Shown here piece after piece: positions 8,224 through 16,630 of a stretch of 64,000 bases of DNA (the first letter of the stretch is position 1; every line of letters begins with the position of its first letter). The stretch is from positions 1 through 64,000 of the forward strand of contig VERE01000010.1 in assembly GCA_018882835.1 (NCBI GenBank). The letters are read 5' to 3'. The position numbers and the translations under genes were made by a program. Source of the stretch: Limnohabitans sp. (GTDB taxonomy: Bacteria > Pseudomonadota > Gammaproteobacteria > Burkholderiales > Burkholderiaceae_C). The notes beneath the pieces were generated by a model that was not told the DNA's origin, did no database searches, and saw only the letters and a program-made list of their open reading frames with translations.

Positions 8224-9123
8224 ATGGAATTTGACTTGACCGATTTGCGCTTGTTTGTGCGCACAGCCGAAGAAGGCAACCTGACCCGGGCGGCCGCGCG
8301 CCAACACCTGTCTTTGGCGGCAGCGAGCAGCCGCATCAAGGCCCTGGAAAGCCACTCGGGCATGCCTCTTTTTTATCGGGAGGCGCGCGGTGTCCGCCTG
8401 ACGCCTGCGGGTGAAGCCTTTCTTCACCATGCGCGCGGTGTGCTGCGGCAAACAGACCAACTGCGCAGCGATCTGCAGGAATATGGCGCTGGCCTTCGAG
8501 GCCATGTCAGGGTGTTTGCCAACACCACGGCGGTGACTGATTTTTTGCCAGAAATTTTGCCGACATTTTTATCAGAAAACCCCAAGGTCAATGTAGACCT
8601 TCAGGAAAAACCGAATGCTGAAATCGCGCGTGGTGTTTTGGACGGGCGCGCCGACCTGGGCATTGTGGCCGGACCGGTGGACACCCTTGGCTTGCAGGCC
8701 ATACATTTCAGTACCGATCGGCTGGTCTTGGTGACACCGCAAAACCATGCCTTTGCGCGTTTCAAGCGGATGGCCTTTGCCGACACGCTCGACGAAGATG
8801 CTGTGGGCATGCAGACCGGCAGCACGATTCAGGATTTCCTGTCACAAGTGACAGAGAAACTGGGCAAACCCTTGAAGCTGCGCATTCAACTCTCCAGCTT
8901 CGATGCCATGTGTCGAATGATTGGCGCCGGGGTGGGCGTGGGCGTCGTACCCGAAAGCGCTGCGCGCCGAAACCTGCGCGCCATGAAATTGGCACTGATC
9001 GAGCTCAGCGACCCCTGGAGCGTGCGCGAGCGCCATGTGCTGATCCGTGACAGGGTGGCCCTGCCCCGCTACGCGCAGGCCCTGGTGGAAACCTTGCGAG
9101 CCCACTACCAGGCACGCGACTGA
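8224..9123 (+). CDS. LysR-family transcriptional regulator
   Basis: A 299-residue regulator. The N-terminal winged helix-turn-helix is seen in LTDLRLFVRTAEEGNLTRAA followed by SSRIKALE (about 4-44), with RGVRLTPAGEAFLHHARG behind it, and a periplasmic-binding-like effector domain occupies about 90-295. The ATG at 8224 is chosen because the DNA-binding domain begins immediately after it; the open frame upstream has no family similarity. It is divergent from the operon starting at 8120 and most likely controls it in response to a substrate or CoA-pathway intermediate. Its 3' end converges with a Bug receptor gene 6 bases away, which may also belong to its regulon. Confidence 0.92.
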   Translation: MEFDLTDLRLFVRTAEEGNLTRAAARQHLSLAAASSRIKALESHSGMPLFYREARGVRLTPAGEAFLHHARGVLRQTDQLRSDLQEYGAGLRGHVRVFANTTAVTDFLPEILPTFLSENPKVNVDLQEKPNAEIARGVLDGRADLGIVAGPVDTLGLQAIHFSTDRLVLVTPQNHAFARFKRMAFADTLDEDAVGMQTGSTIQDFLSQVTEKLGKPLKLRIQLSSFDAMCRMIGAGVGVGVVPESAARRNLRAMKLALIELSDPWSVRERHVLIRDRVALPRYAQALVETLRAHYQARD

Positions 9124-9129
9124 GTCACC

Positions 9130-10113
9130 TTAATCGAACTTGATGCCTTTGGTGACCGTGCCCCACAAGGCCAGCTCGCGCGTGGCACGTTCCGTCACCC
9201 ATGAAGGCGGCCCCACCCAAAGGTCGTAGCCCAACTCCACCAGACGCGCCTTGACATCATCACGCGCCAGTGCCTGACGGGTGGCCTCGTTGATGCGCTT
9301 GATGAGCTCGGGCTCCATTTTGGGCGGACCATACAGCGCGTACCAGCCACCGACGTCATAGTCCTCGATGCCGGCTTCCTTCATGGACATGACTTGCGGC
9401 AACCCGGCATTACGCTCTTTGGAGGTCACGGCAATCGGTCGGACCCGACCGCTGGCAATGTGACCGCGCGCGCCGCCCACGATATCAAACATCATCTGGA
9501 TTTGACCGCCGATGACATCGGTCATGGCGGGGGCATTGCCTTTGTAGGGCACATGCGTGAGCTGCGTGCCGGTGCGCAGTGCGAACAACTCGCCGCTGAG
9601 GTGATTGGAAGCCCCCATACCGGCAGAGCCATAGGCCACCTTGCCAGGATTCGCCTTGGCATAAGCCACCAATTCCGGGACCGTTTTGAAGGGTTGGTCA
9701 TTGTTGACGACCAAAACATTGGCATAGCTCAGTATGGGTGCAATCGGCACAAGGTCTTTGAGCGGGTCAAACGGCATCGACTTGATGACGTGCGGGGTGA
9801 TGGTCATGGTCGGACTGGCAGCAAAGAAAAACATCAGCGCATTCGGCGCTGATTTGGACACTGCATCCCCACCCAGGGCACCGGCGGCACCGGGACGGTT
9901 TTCTACCACGACGTTTTGACCCAGTTCGCGCGCCAGGGCAGGCGCAATCAGCCGTGCCGCGGCATCCACCGGGCCGCCTGCCGAGTACCCCACCACCAAG
10001 CGCACGGTTTGAGGCGATTGCGCTGAGGCGCCAATCAACCAAAAGCCCAGGCTCATTGCCGATAGCCATTGCAACCATCCTCGACGCGCCAAGCGCTTTC
10101 CCTGTATGTTCAT
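9130..10113 (-). CDS. Bug-family tripartite tricarboxylate transporter substrate-binding protein
   Basis: A 327-residue periplasmic binding protein. A signal peptide with a basic N-region (MNIQGKRLARRGW) and hydrophobic core ends around GASAQ, residues 29-32. The Bug fingerprint VVGYSAGGPVDAAARLIAP follows, and HVPYKGNAPAMTDVIGGQ lies mid-protein. It is the last gene in the minus-strand run from the catabolic block, 24 bases after the nitronate-monooxygenase-like gene. No transporter membrane subunits are nearby, so it must share a permease encoded elsewhere or act as a sensor ligand-binding protein. The ligand is unknown. Confidence 0.92.
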   Translation of the reverse strand: MNIQGKRLARRGWLQWLSAMSLGFWLIGASAQSPQTVRLVVGYSAGGPVDAAARLIAPALARELGQNVVVENRPGAAGALGGDAVSKSAPNALMFFFAASPTMTITPHVIKSMPFDPLKDLVPIAPILSYANVLVVNNDQPFKTVPELVAYAKANPGKVAYGSAGMGASNHLSGELFALRTGTQLTHVPYKGNAPAMTDVIGGQIQMMFDIVGGARGHIASGRVRPIAVTSKERNAGLPQVMSMKEAGIEDYDVGGWYALYGPPKMEPELIKRINEATRQALARDDVKARLVELGYDLWVGPPSWVTERATRELALWGTVTKGIKFD

Positions 10114-10137
10114 ACCAAGTCTCCTGTTTTTTGAATC

Positions 10138-11112
10138 TTACTCTGCGGTCCACCGTTGTGCTTGTGCCAGATGCGCACGGCAGTCTGCCACCATGCGCTC
10201 GATCAGTTCGGCACAGCTTGGAATATCGTGGATCAAGCCCACCACTTGGCCCGCAGCAATCACGCCACCGTCCACATCGCCCGACAGCATGGCGTCGCGC
10301 CCGCGCGTCCCCACCACCCAAGGGCGGACATCTTCGAACTCACAGCCCTCGGGATGGCGCTCACGGGCGACCACAGCCTCTGACACGGCATTGCGCAGCA
10401 CCCGCGTGGTATTGCGAAAGCTGCGCAACATCAGGCGCGTGTCACGTTCGGTGGCGGACACCAGGGCTTGTTTGATGTTGTCATGCACAGGCGCTTCCTG
10501 GGTCGCAAAAAAACGTGTTCCCATGTTCACCCCTTCCGCGCCCAAGGCCATGGCCGCGGCCATGCCACGCCCATCTGCGATGCCGCCCGAGGCGATGACA
10601 GGGATTTTCAAGGCCTGGGTGGCCAAGGGAATCAACACCAGGCCAGGCACATCGTCTTCACCGGGGTGCCCCGCGCACTCGAAGCCATCGATGCTGACGA
10701 TGTCCACCCCGTCACGCTCGGCAGAAAGCGCATGCCGCACGGTCGTGCACTTGTGCACAATGACCAGACCATGGGCTTTCAGCTGGGGAATGAAGGCCTT
10801 GGGGCTGTTGCCAGCGGTTTCAATGATCTTGACGCCTTGCTCGATGATCACCTGCACATACTCGGCATAGGGTGGCGGCTTCAGCGTGGGCAACAAGGTC
10901 AGGTTGACGCCAAAAGGCTTGTCGGTCAGCTCACGGGTGCGCTGAATTTCACGCTCTAAATCTTTGGGCGTGGGCTGCGTCAAGGCTGTGATGACGCCCA
11001 AGCCGCCCGCATTGGAAACCGCAGCCACCAGCTCGGCCTTGCCCACCCACTGCATGCCCCCCTGGATGATGGGATAGCGGATGCCCAGCAGCTCGGTGAC
11101 ACGGTTCTTCAT
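10138..11112 (-). CDS. NAD(P)H-dependent flavin oxidoreductase / nitronate monooxygenase family
   Basis: A 324-residue FMN TIM-barrel enzyme. The N-terminus YPIIQGGMQWVG, the VSNAGGLGVITALT segment, GFECAGHPGEDD and the FMN-phosphate region IASGGIADGRGMAAAMALG are typical of the 2-nitropropane dioxygenase/nitronate monooxygenase family. The family also contains flavin-dependent enoyl reductases and trans-2-enoyl-CoA-acting members, so the name does not fix the reaction. The ATG at 11112 forms an ATGA overlap with the stop of the upstream Bug gene and begins at the family N-terminus MKNRVTELLG. In this block it may act on an unsaturated or nitro-containing intermediate. Confidence 0.88.
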   Translation of the reverse strand: MKNRVTELLGIRYPIIQGGMQWVGKAELVAAVSNAGGLGVITALTQPTPKDLEREIQRTRELTDKPFGVNLTLLPTLKPPPYAEYVQVIIEQGVKIIETAGNSPKAFIPQLKAHGLVIVHKCTTVRHALSAERDGVDIVSIDGFECAGHPGEDDVPGLVLIPLATQALKIPVIASGGIADGRGMAAAMALGAEGVNMGTRFFATQEAPVHDNIKQALVSATERDTRLMLRSFRNTTRVLRNAVSEAVVARERHPEGCEFEDVRPWVVGTRGRDAMLSGDVDGGVIAAGQVVGLIHDIPSCAELIERMVADCRAHLAQAQRWTAE

Positions 11113-12083
11113 GGGTTCAGCTTGATGTTGGCATCGCGAATGATCTTGGCGTAAATGGCTGCATCGTTGCGAAGGATTTGCGCAAACTCTTCCGGCTTGC
11201 CACCCCCCACCCACAAGCCCAGGCCTTCGACTTTGGCCACGATATCGGGCATGCGCAAAATTTTCATGGCTTCATCCGAGAACTTTTGCACGATGTGGGC
11301 CGGCGTTGCGGCGGGCAGCATCAGGCCAAACCAGCCGTAAGGTTCGAAGGAGTGGTAGCCCAACTCTTTGAAGCTGGGCACATCGGGCAACAAAGGCAAG
11401 CGCTGCGTGCCAGTGACCGCCAAAGGGCGAAACGACTTGAAGTGCGCGCGCGCAGATGCGCTGTCCACAAAGGCAGAGGTCAGTTGCCCGCCCAGCAAGT
11501 TGTTCATCAGAGGCGCAGAGCCCTGGAAAGGCACCATGACCTGATCCAGGCCGGCTTGCAGGTTCAACAAAGAGCCTTGTATGTGGGACGAGGTTCCCGC
11601 GCCATAGGTGCCATAGTTGAAGGTGGCGGGCTGTGCCTTGACCGCGGCCACATAGTCTTTCAAGGTCTGGTAGGGTGAATTCAGAGGCACCACAAACATG
11701 CTCGGGCTTTTCGCAATCTGCGTGATTGGCGCGAAGTCCTTCAGCGGGTCGTAGGGCAAGTTCATCAGGGGGGGTTGCTGGATGATGGCGGTGATCGCCA
11801 CCAACACGGTGTAGCCGTCTGGGGCGGCACGTGCCACCAGGTTGTTGCCGATGGTACCGCCGGCACCCGGCTTGTTCTCCACCACCACCGGCACGTTCCA
11901 GGCCTCGGAGAGCTTTTGTCCCATCATGCGCGCCAGAATGTCAGTGGCGCCGCCCGCGGGGTACGGCACGATCAGCTTAATTTGCTGGGTGGGAAAGCTT
12001 GGCGTTTGGGCGTGCGCGCAGGTCAAACCCAAAACGGACAAGGCCCATGCGCCCAACAGTCGTCGTGACAAAGTGAATTTCAT
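11109..12083 (-). CDS. Bug-family tripartite tricarboxylate transporter substrate-binding protein
   Basis: A 324-residue periplasmic binding protein. The signal peptide MKFTLSRRLLGAWALSVLGL ends near THAHAQ-like residues (CAHAQ), followed by IVPYPAGGATDILARMMG and later VMVPFQGSAPLMNNLLGGQ, both Bug-family marks. The ATG at 12083 is preferred over 12113 because AGGAG lies 8 bases upstream and the signal peptide starts there. It sits between an acyl-CoA dehydrogenase gene and a flavin oxidoreductase gene, and is joined to the latter by an ATGA overlap. This embeds the receptor in the catabolic operon, so it is a good candidate for binding that pathway's substrate. Confidence 0.92.
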   Translation of the reverse strand: MKFTLSRRLLGAWALSVLGLTCAHAQTPSFPTQQIKLIVPYPAGGATDILARMMGQKLSEAWNVPVVVENKPGAGGTIGNNLVARAAPDGYTVLVAITAIIQQPPLMNLPYDPLKDFAPITQIAKSPSMFVVPLNSPYQTLKDYVAAVKAQPATFNYGTYGAGTSSHIQGSLLNLQAGLDQVMVPFQGSAPLMNNLLGGQLTSAFVDSASARAHFKSFRPLAVTGTQRLPLLPDVPSFKELGYHSFEPYGWFGLMLPAATPAHIVQKFSDEAMKILRMPDIVAKVEGLGLWVGGGKPEEFAQILRNDAAIYAKIIRDANIKLNP

Positions 12084-12112
12084 GTTGTTTCTCCTCTGGA
12101 TTTTGTTAGGCA

Positions 12113-13270
12113 TCAGGCGATGCGGCCTTCTTTCACCATGTTGCGGCCAATGACGATTTGCTGAATCTGGCTGGTGCCCTCATACAGTCGGAACAGACGC
12201 ACGTCACGGTAGAAACGCTCAATGCCATATTCGCTCAGGTAGCCAGCGCCGCCAAAAATTTGCACCGCACGGTCTGCCACACGGCCGCACATTTCAGAGG
12301 CAAAGAGCTTGCAGCACGAGGCCTCGGTGGACACATTGCGGCCTTCGTCACGGCGGCGTGCCGCATCGATCACCATGGTCCGCGCCGCATAAAGCTCGGC
12401 CTGGCTGTCCGCCAGCATGGCCTGTACCAATTGGAACTCTGCGATGGGCTGGCCGAACTGCTTGCGTTCGGTGGCGTAGCGCAAGGCATCGCGCAGCATG
12501 CGCTCTGCTGCGCCAACACAAATGGCGGCAATGTGAATGCGCCCCTTTTCAAGGACCTTCATCGCGGTCTTGAAGCCTTGCCCTTCTTTGCCGCCGATCA
12601 GCTGGGTGGCAGGCACACGGCAGTTTTCAAAAATCACATCGGCGGTATGGGCACCGCGCTGACCCATCTTTTTATCGATCTTGCCAATGGTGATGCCGGG
12701 GGTGTTGGCTTCCACGATGAAGGCCGACACGCCGCCCGCGCCCTTGTTGTTGGGATCGGTGCGCGCCATCAGGGTGAAGATGTCCGCATGCGGCGAGTTG
12801 GTGATGTAGCGCTTGGTGCCATTGACCACGTAATGATCGCCATCGCGAATGGCGGTGGTTTTGAGCGATGCCGCATCGGAGCCCGCCTCGGGCTCGGTCA
12901 GCGCGAAGGAGGCCACGCACTCGCCACTGGCCAGGCGCGGCAGGTACTTGTCTTTTTGTTCCTGCGTGCCATCGAACAATATGCCCAGCGAGCCAATGCC
13001 CACGGTGGTTCCAAACAGGGATCGAAAACACGGTGAGGTTTGCCCCATGGCCAGCATGACCATGACCTCTTCCTCCATGGTGACCCCCAGGCCGCCATAG
13101 GCTTCCGGGAGGGTCAAGCCAAAAAGGCCCATGGCCTTCATGTCGGCCACGATGTCGGCGGGGATCACGTCGGTTTCAGCCACTTCGTTCTCGGCGGGCA
13201 CCAGGCGTTCTTGCACAAAGCGCTCCACCGAGTCGAGCAAAACCTTCAGGGTTTCAGCATCACGAATCAT
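12113..13270 (-). CDS. Acyl-CoA dehydrogenase (short/medium-chain type)
   Basis: A 385-residue FAD enzyme that oxidises acyl-CoA to trans-2-enoyl-CoA and passes electrons to ETF. The FASFALTEPEAGSDAAS-type motif is present around 120-135 (SFALTEPEAGSDAASLKTTA), GTKRYITNSPHADIF is at about 151-165, and the catalytic loop RLYEGTSQIQQIVIGR has E364 in the canonical position. Helix G has glycine (LEKGRIHIAA), as in short- and medium-chain enzymes. It is the first chemical step of this block together with the ligase, and follows the thiolase-like gene by 9 bases on the minus strand. Chain-length preference is not decidable. Confidence 0.94.
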   Translation of the reverse strand: MIRDAETLKVLLDSVERFVQERLVPAENEVAETDVIPADIVADMKAMGLFGLTLPEAYGGLGVTMEEEVMVMLAMGQTSPCFRSLFGTTVGIGSLGILFDGTQEQKDKYLPRLASGECVASFALTEPEAGSDAASLKTTAIRDGDHYVVNGTKRYITNSPHADIFTLMARTDPNNKGAGGVSAFIVEANTPGITIGKIDKKMGQRGAHTADVIFENCRVPATQLIGGKEGQGFKTAMKVLEKGRIHIAAICVGAAERMLRDALRYATERKQFGQPIAEFQLVQAMLADSQAELYAARTMVIDAARRRDEGRNVSTEASCCKLFASEMCGRVADRAVQIFGGAGYLSEYGIERFYRDVRLFRLYEGTSQIQQIVIGRNMVKEGRIA

Positions 13271-13279
13271 GAGCGAACC

Positions 13280-14458
13280 TCACAGCGTCTCGGCGGTGCC
13301 GAGAATGGCGGTGGACTGGCTGGAGAGCGTACCCCCATTGCCATGCACCAAGGCCGTTTGCGCGCCAGCCACCAGGCGGGCGCCGCCTTCGCCACGCAGC
13401 TGACGAACAGCTTCAATCAGACAGAAGATGCCGTACATGCCCGGATGGACACAGGACAAACCTCCGCCATTGGTGTTGACGGCCAAGCGGCCGCCAGGCG
13501 CAATGCCACCGTTTTCCACAAAAGCCCCGCCCTCCCCCTTCTTGCAGAAGCCCAAGTCTTCGAGAAACAGCAGGGTGTTGATGGTGAAGGCGTCGTACAA
13601 AGCCAGCACATTCATGTCTTTGGCCGACAGGCCTGCCATGGCATAAGCCTCTTGGCCAGACTGAGTGGCGGCAGTGACGGTCAAGTCGGGCATGCTGGCA
13701 ATTTGGCGATGCCAGGTCGCCGTGCCATTGCCAAGCACATAGACCGGCTTGTTCGGCAGGTCCTTGGCGCGATCGGCGCGTACCAACACATAGGCGCCGC
13801 CACCGTCGGTCACCAAGCAACAGTCGCGCACCGACAGGGGGTCGCAAACCATGCGGGCGGACAAGACATCGTCAATGCTCAGCGGGTCGCGCATGAAGGC
13901 GTCGGGGTTCAGCTGCGCCCAGGCACGGGCCGCCACCGCAATTTCGGCCAATTGCTTTCGCGTGGTGCCGTATTGGTGCATGTGGCGTGCAGCGGCCAGA
14001 GCATAGGCACTGGCAGGCATCACTGGGTCGAAAGGATGCTCGTAAGGCATGGGATCAAGGATGCGGCGGCTGGCGTTCATTTCCTTGCGGCCCAGGGTGG
14101 CCGTGCGTTGCGTGCTGCCATAGCACACCAACACCGCATTGCATTGACCGGATTGCAAGGCCAGCATGGCCGGCATCAGATGGGCAACAAAACTGGACCC
14201 ACCGATCATGGTGCCATCCAGGAAACGGGGGTTGATGCCCAAATACTCGGGCACGGCCATGCTCCACATGGTGGAGGACACACTGGCGGTGCAAATGCCA
14301 TCAATGTCCGACATTTTCAAGCCTGCATCGGCTACGGCCTGGCGCGCTGACCGCGCCAGAAGTTCCATTTCGGTGAAGCCATGGGCTTCGCCGCAGCCAA
14401 AGGTGCCCACACCGGCAATGACAGCGCTGCCGCGCAATGAAGACAAACGGGCGCTCAT
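13280..14458 (-). CDS. Thiolase-like protein lacking catalytic cysteines (putative acyl-CoA retro-aldolase)
   Basis: A 392-residue thiolase-superfamily protein of the SCP2/lipid-transfer type. The nucleophilic cysteine position holds methionine (M84 in DGTMIGGSSF, where the thiolase at 22029 has NNNCSTGSS). The second cysteine is lost too (GNGGTLS, L378), whereas His338 is kept in CVHPGMYG and tyrosines occupy two active-site positions (Y288 in LYDAFT, Y342). The same pattern, with a DUF35 partner, is known from the steroid side-chain aldolase Ltp2. Its start overlaps the DUF35 gene by ATGA, indicating a complex. I infer cleavage of a beta-hydroxyacyl-CoA to a ketone or aldehyde plus a short acyl-CoA; ordinary thiolysis looks unlikely. 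Confidence 0.85.
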   Translation of the reverse strand: MSARLSSLRGSAVIAGVGTFGCGEAHGFTEMELLARSARQAVADAGLKMSDIDGICTASVSSTMWSMAVPEYLGINPRFLDGTMIGGSSFVAHLMPAMLALQSGQCNAVLVCYGSTQRTATLGRKEMNASRRILDPMPYEHPFDPVMPASAYALAAARHMHQYGTTRKQLAEIAVAARAWAQLNPDAFMRDPLSIDDVLSARMVCDPLSVRDCCLVTDGGGAYVLVRADRAKDLPNKPVYVLGNGTATWHRQIASMPDLTVTAATQSGQEAYAMAGLSAKDMNVLALYDAFTINTLLFLEDLGFCKKGEGGAFVENGGIAPGGRLAVNTNGGGLSCVHPGMYGIFCLIEAVRQLRGEGGARLVAGAQTALVHGNGGTLSSQSTAILGTAETL

Positions 14459-14856
14459 GCTTGCCCCTCCTTCAAAGGATCAAACACCACCAGGCCTTTG
14501 CCGTTGGTGACTTGCACACGCGCCTTCACCCGTTGGCCAATCTTGACTTGGTCAGGTGAAAGCTGCTCCACGCGCGACATCAGGCGTACGCCTTCATCGA
14601 GATCGATCAGGGAAACGTTGTAATCCCCTCCGGCATCGGCCTTGCGGCGCACCGTGGTCACCGAATACACCGTACCCGTGCCCTTGGGCTCTTCGAAACC
14701 GACATGATCGCTGCCGCAATGGGGGCAAACTTCCCGCGGAAAGTAAATGGCGCCATGGCAGCTGTGGCAGCGCTGAATCAGAAAACGTCCCTGGTCCAGG
14801 GCCGCCGTGTGCTGTGCTTGCACTCCCAAGGCGGAGTTTGAGGTTGCAACGGTCAT
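14455..14856 (-). CDS. DUF35 OB-fold, zinc-ribbon acyl-CoA-binding protein
   Basis: A 133-residue protein. A rubredoxin-like zinc ribbon has C30 and C33 (CHSC) and C44 and C47 (CPHC), followed by an OB-fold half (about 55-130: GTVYSVTTVRR, VRLMSRVE, IGQRVKARVQV). Such proteins bind acyl-CoA and partner with thiolase-like enzymes as hydratase or aldolase subunits. The gene overlaps the Cys-less thiolase gene by four bases (ATGA), the strongest sign of a functional pair. It begins 11 bases after the SDR gene stop. Without a partner it would have no predicted catalysis of its own. Confidence 0.88.
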   Translation of the reverse strand: MTVATSNSALGVQAQHTAALDQGRFLIQRCHSCHGAIYFPREVCPHCGSDHVGFEEPKGTGTVYSVTTVRRKADAGGDYNVSLIDLDEGVRLMSRVEQLSPDQVKIGQRVKARVQVTNGKGLVVFDPLKEGQA

Positions 14857-14867
14857 CTTTAAACTCC

Positions 14868-15797
14868 TTAAACAGGATCCCAGCTGAACACATCGCCAGA
14901 GCGATCCAGCGGGAAATAACTGGCCTGCAAGGCAGGCAAGGCATGGCTGGCCACGGATTGCGGGTCCCAGCCTTCGCTGCGTTGCACCGAGCGCACAGGG
15001 CGCGGCTGGCTGATCAAGAAAATTTCGTTGTTGCGCACCGCAAAGATCTGCCCATTGGCATCGCGCGAGGCCTCACTGGCCAGGCACACTGCCAGTGGTG
15101 CGATTTTGGCGGGGGTCATTTGTTTGATGCGGTCAACCCGGGCCTGCTGCTCAGGGGTGTCGGTGGGGATGGAGCCAATCATGCGACTCCAGGCAAAAGG
15201 CGCAATGCAATTGGAGCGCACATTGAATTTCAGCATGTCCAGCGCAATCGATTTGGACAGCGCGGCAATGCCCAGCTTGGCCGCCGCATAGTTGGCTTGG
15301 CCGAAGTTGCCAATCAGGCCCGAAGTCGAGGTCATGTGAATGTAGTTACCAGACGCCTGCTCTTTGAAATGAGGGGCTGCCGCCCGGCTCACGTGGTAAG
15401 CGCCGTACAAGTGCACCTTGATCACAGCGTCCCATTCGTCCAGGCTCATCTTGTGGAAAAAGCGATCACGCAGAATGCCTGCGTTGTTGACCACCACATC
15501 GATGCGGCCAAAATGATCCAGCGCCGTTTGCACAATGCGGTTGGCACTGGCCGCCTCGCTCACGCTGTCGGTGTTGGCCACAGCCTCGCCCCCCAGGGCC
15601 TTGATTTCGTTGACCACCTTTTGCGCGGGTCCGGCATCGGCGCCCTCGCCAGTCACGGATGCGCCAATGTCATTGACCACCACTCGGGCGCCTTCACGCG
15701 CCATGGCCAAGGCAATGTCACGACCAATGCCGCCACCCGCGCCCGTCACCACCACGACTTTGCCCTCGACCATACGGGCTTGTTTTGCTTCACTCAT
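14868..15797 (-). CDS. SDR oxidoreductase, MFE-2-like (3R)-hydroxyacyl-CoA dehydrogenase type
   Basis: A 309-residue short-chain dehydrogenase. The cofactor glycines lie in TGAGGGIGRDIA (about 19-30), NNAG is at 105-108, and the catalytic serine/threonine near 157 with Y170 and K174 (NYAAAK) completes the triad. The long N-terminal region with VVVNDIGASVTGEG and the overall length recall the dehydrogenase part of peroxisomal multifunctional enzyme 2. That enzyme oxidises (3R)-hydroxyacyl-CoA, the product of MaoC-type hydratases, and such a pair is encoded at 21130-22015. NAD use is suggested by the aspartate after beta-2 (ND at 42-43). The substrate is inferred from context. Confidence 0.88.
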   Translation of the reverse strand: MSEAKQARMVEGKVVVVTGAGGGIGRDIALAMAREGARVVVNDIGASVTGEGADAGPAQKVVNEIKALGGEAVANTDSVSEAASANRIVQTALDHFGRIDVVVNNAGILRDRFFHKMSLDEWDAVIKVHLYGAYHVSRAAAPHFKEQASGNYIHMTSTSGLIGNFGQANYAAAKLGIAALSKSIALDMLKFNVRSNCIAPFAWSRMIGSIPTDTPEQQARVDRIKQMTPAKIAPLAVCLASEASRDANGQIFAVRNNEIFLISQPRPVRSVQRSEGWDPQSVASHALPALQASYFPLDRSGDVFSWDPV

Positions 15798-15822
15798 GTT
15801 GTTCTCCTCTTCAATGCAACAT

Positions 15823-16620
15823 TCAAACTTTTTGAGGCCACTGAAAGGCCGCCGGTTCTTTGTTTAAAAAGCGCTGCACCGCCTGGCGGTGCGCGTCGGT
15901 GCTTCCCGCCACGCCTTGCGCGGTGGCTTCCATCTCCAGAAGCCCCGACAAATCGGCGCCGCCCACAGTGGCCAAGGTGCGCTTGATGAGGCTGACAGCC
16001 ACCGGTGAGGCGTGGGCCATGCTGGCACCCAAGGCCTGGGCCCGTGCCATCAACTGCTCAGGGGCGTGCAATTCCATGACGATGCCCAATTGCAAAGCCT
16101 CGTCGGCTTTGACTTCACGCGCCGACAGCATCAACTCTTTCGCACGTTGCACGCCCACGATGCGCGGCAAGGTGTGAAAGGCCGCGCAGTCGGGAACCAA
16201 GCCAATGCGCAGGAAAGACATGCAAAAACGCGCCCGTGGCGTTGCCAAAACGAAATCCGCCATCAGGGCAAAGCTGAAGCCGGCACCGTAGGCGACGCCG
16301 TCCACAGCCGCAATCAAGGGGCGGTCCAGCGTCATCAAGGGCATCAGGTTGTCATGCAGACGACTCATGCTCTGACGCCACGTGGCCGGATCGCGCGGGC
16401 TGGTCGACATGTTGCGGATGTCGCCACCTGCGCAAAAATGTCCCTCGGCACCGGTCAGGATGACGGCACGCACTTGATCGTCCTTGCGGATGCGCGTCAT
16501 GGCATCTTCAATTTCCAGTCGCATGTCGGAACTCAAGGCGTTGCGGGCGCTGGGATTATTGAGCGTCAGGGTGGCGACATGGTCTTGCACCTCAAAGCCC
16601 AAATGTTTGTAAGCAGTCAT
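15823..16620 (-). CDS. Enoyl-CoA hydratase/isomerase family protein (isomerase-like active site)
   Basis: A 265-residue crotonase-fold protein. Oxyanion-hole segments HFCAGGDI (61-68) and GVAYGAGFSF (108-117) are intact. The two glutamates of true enoyl-CoA hydratases are missing: the GCELAMM position reads GFSFALM (S116) and the PEILIG position reads SFLRIG (F136). An aspartate lies in GLVPDC (D144), where PaaG-type enoyl-CoA isomerases have their catalytic aspartate. I therefore favour a double-bond isomerase over a hydratase. The ATG at 16620 has AAAGGAGA upstream and gives the normal length; the frame upstream is not conserved. It lies between two SDR genes. Confidence 0.85.
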   Translation of the reverse strand: MTAYKHLGFEVQDHVATLTLNNPSARNALSSDMRLEIEDAMTRIRKDDQVRAVILTGAEGHFCAGGDIRNMSTSPRDPATWRQSMSRLHDNLMPLMTLDRPLIAAVDGVAYGAGFSFALMADFVLATPRARFCMSFLRIGLVPDCAAFHTLPRIVGVQRAKELMLSAREVKADEALQLGIVMELHAPEQLMARAQALGASMAHASPVAVSLIKRTLATVGGADLSGLLEMEATAQGVAGSTDAHRQAVQRFLNKEPAAFQWPQKV

Positions 16621-16630
16621 GTTGTCTCCT

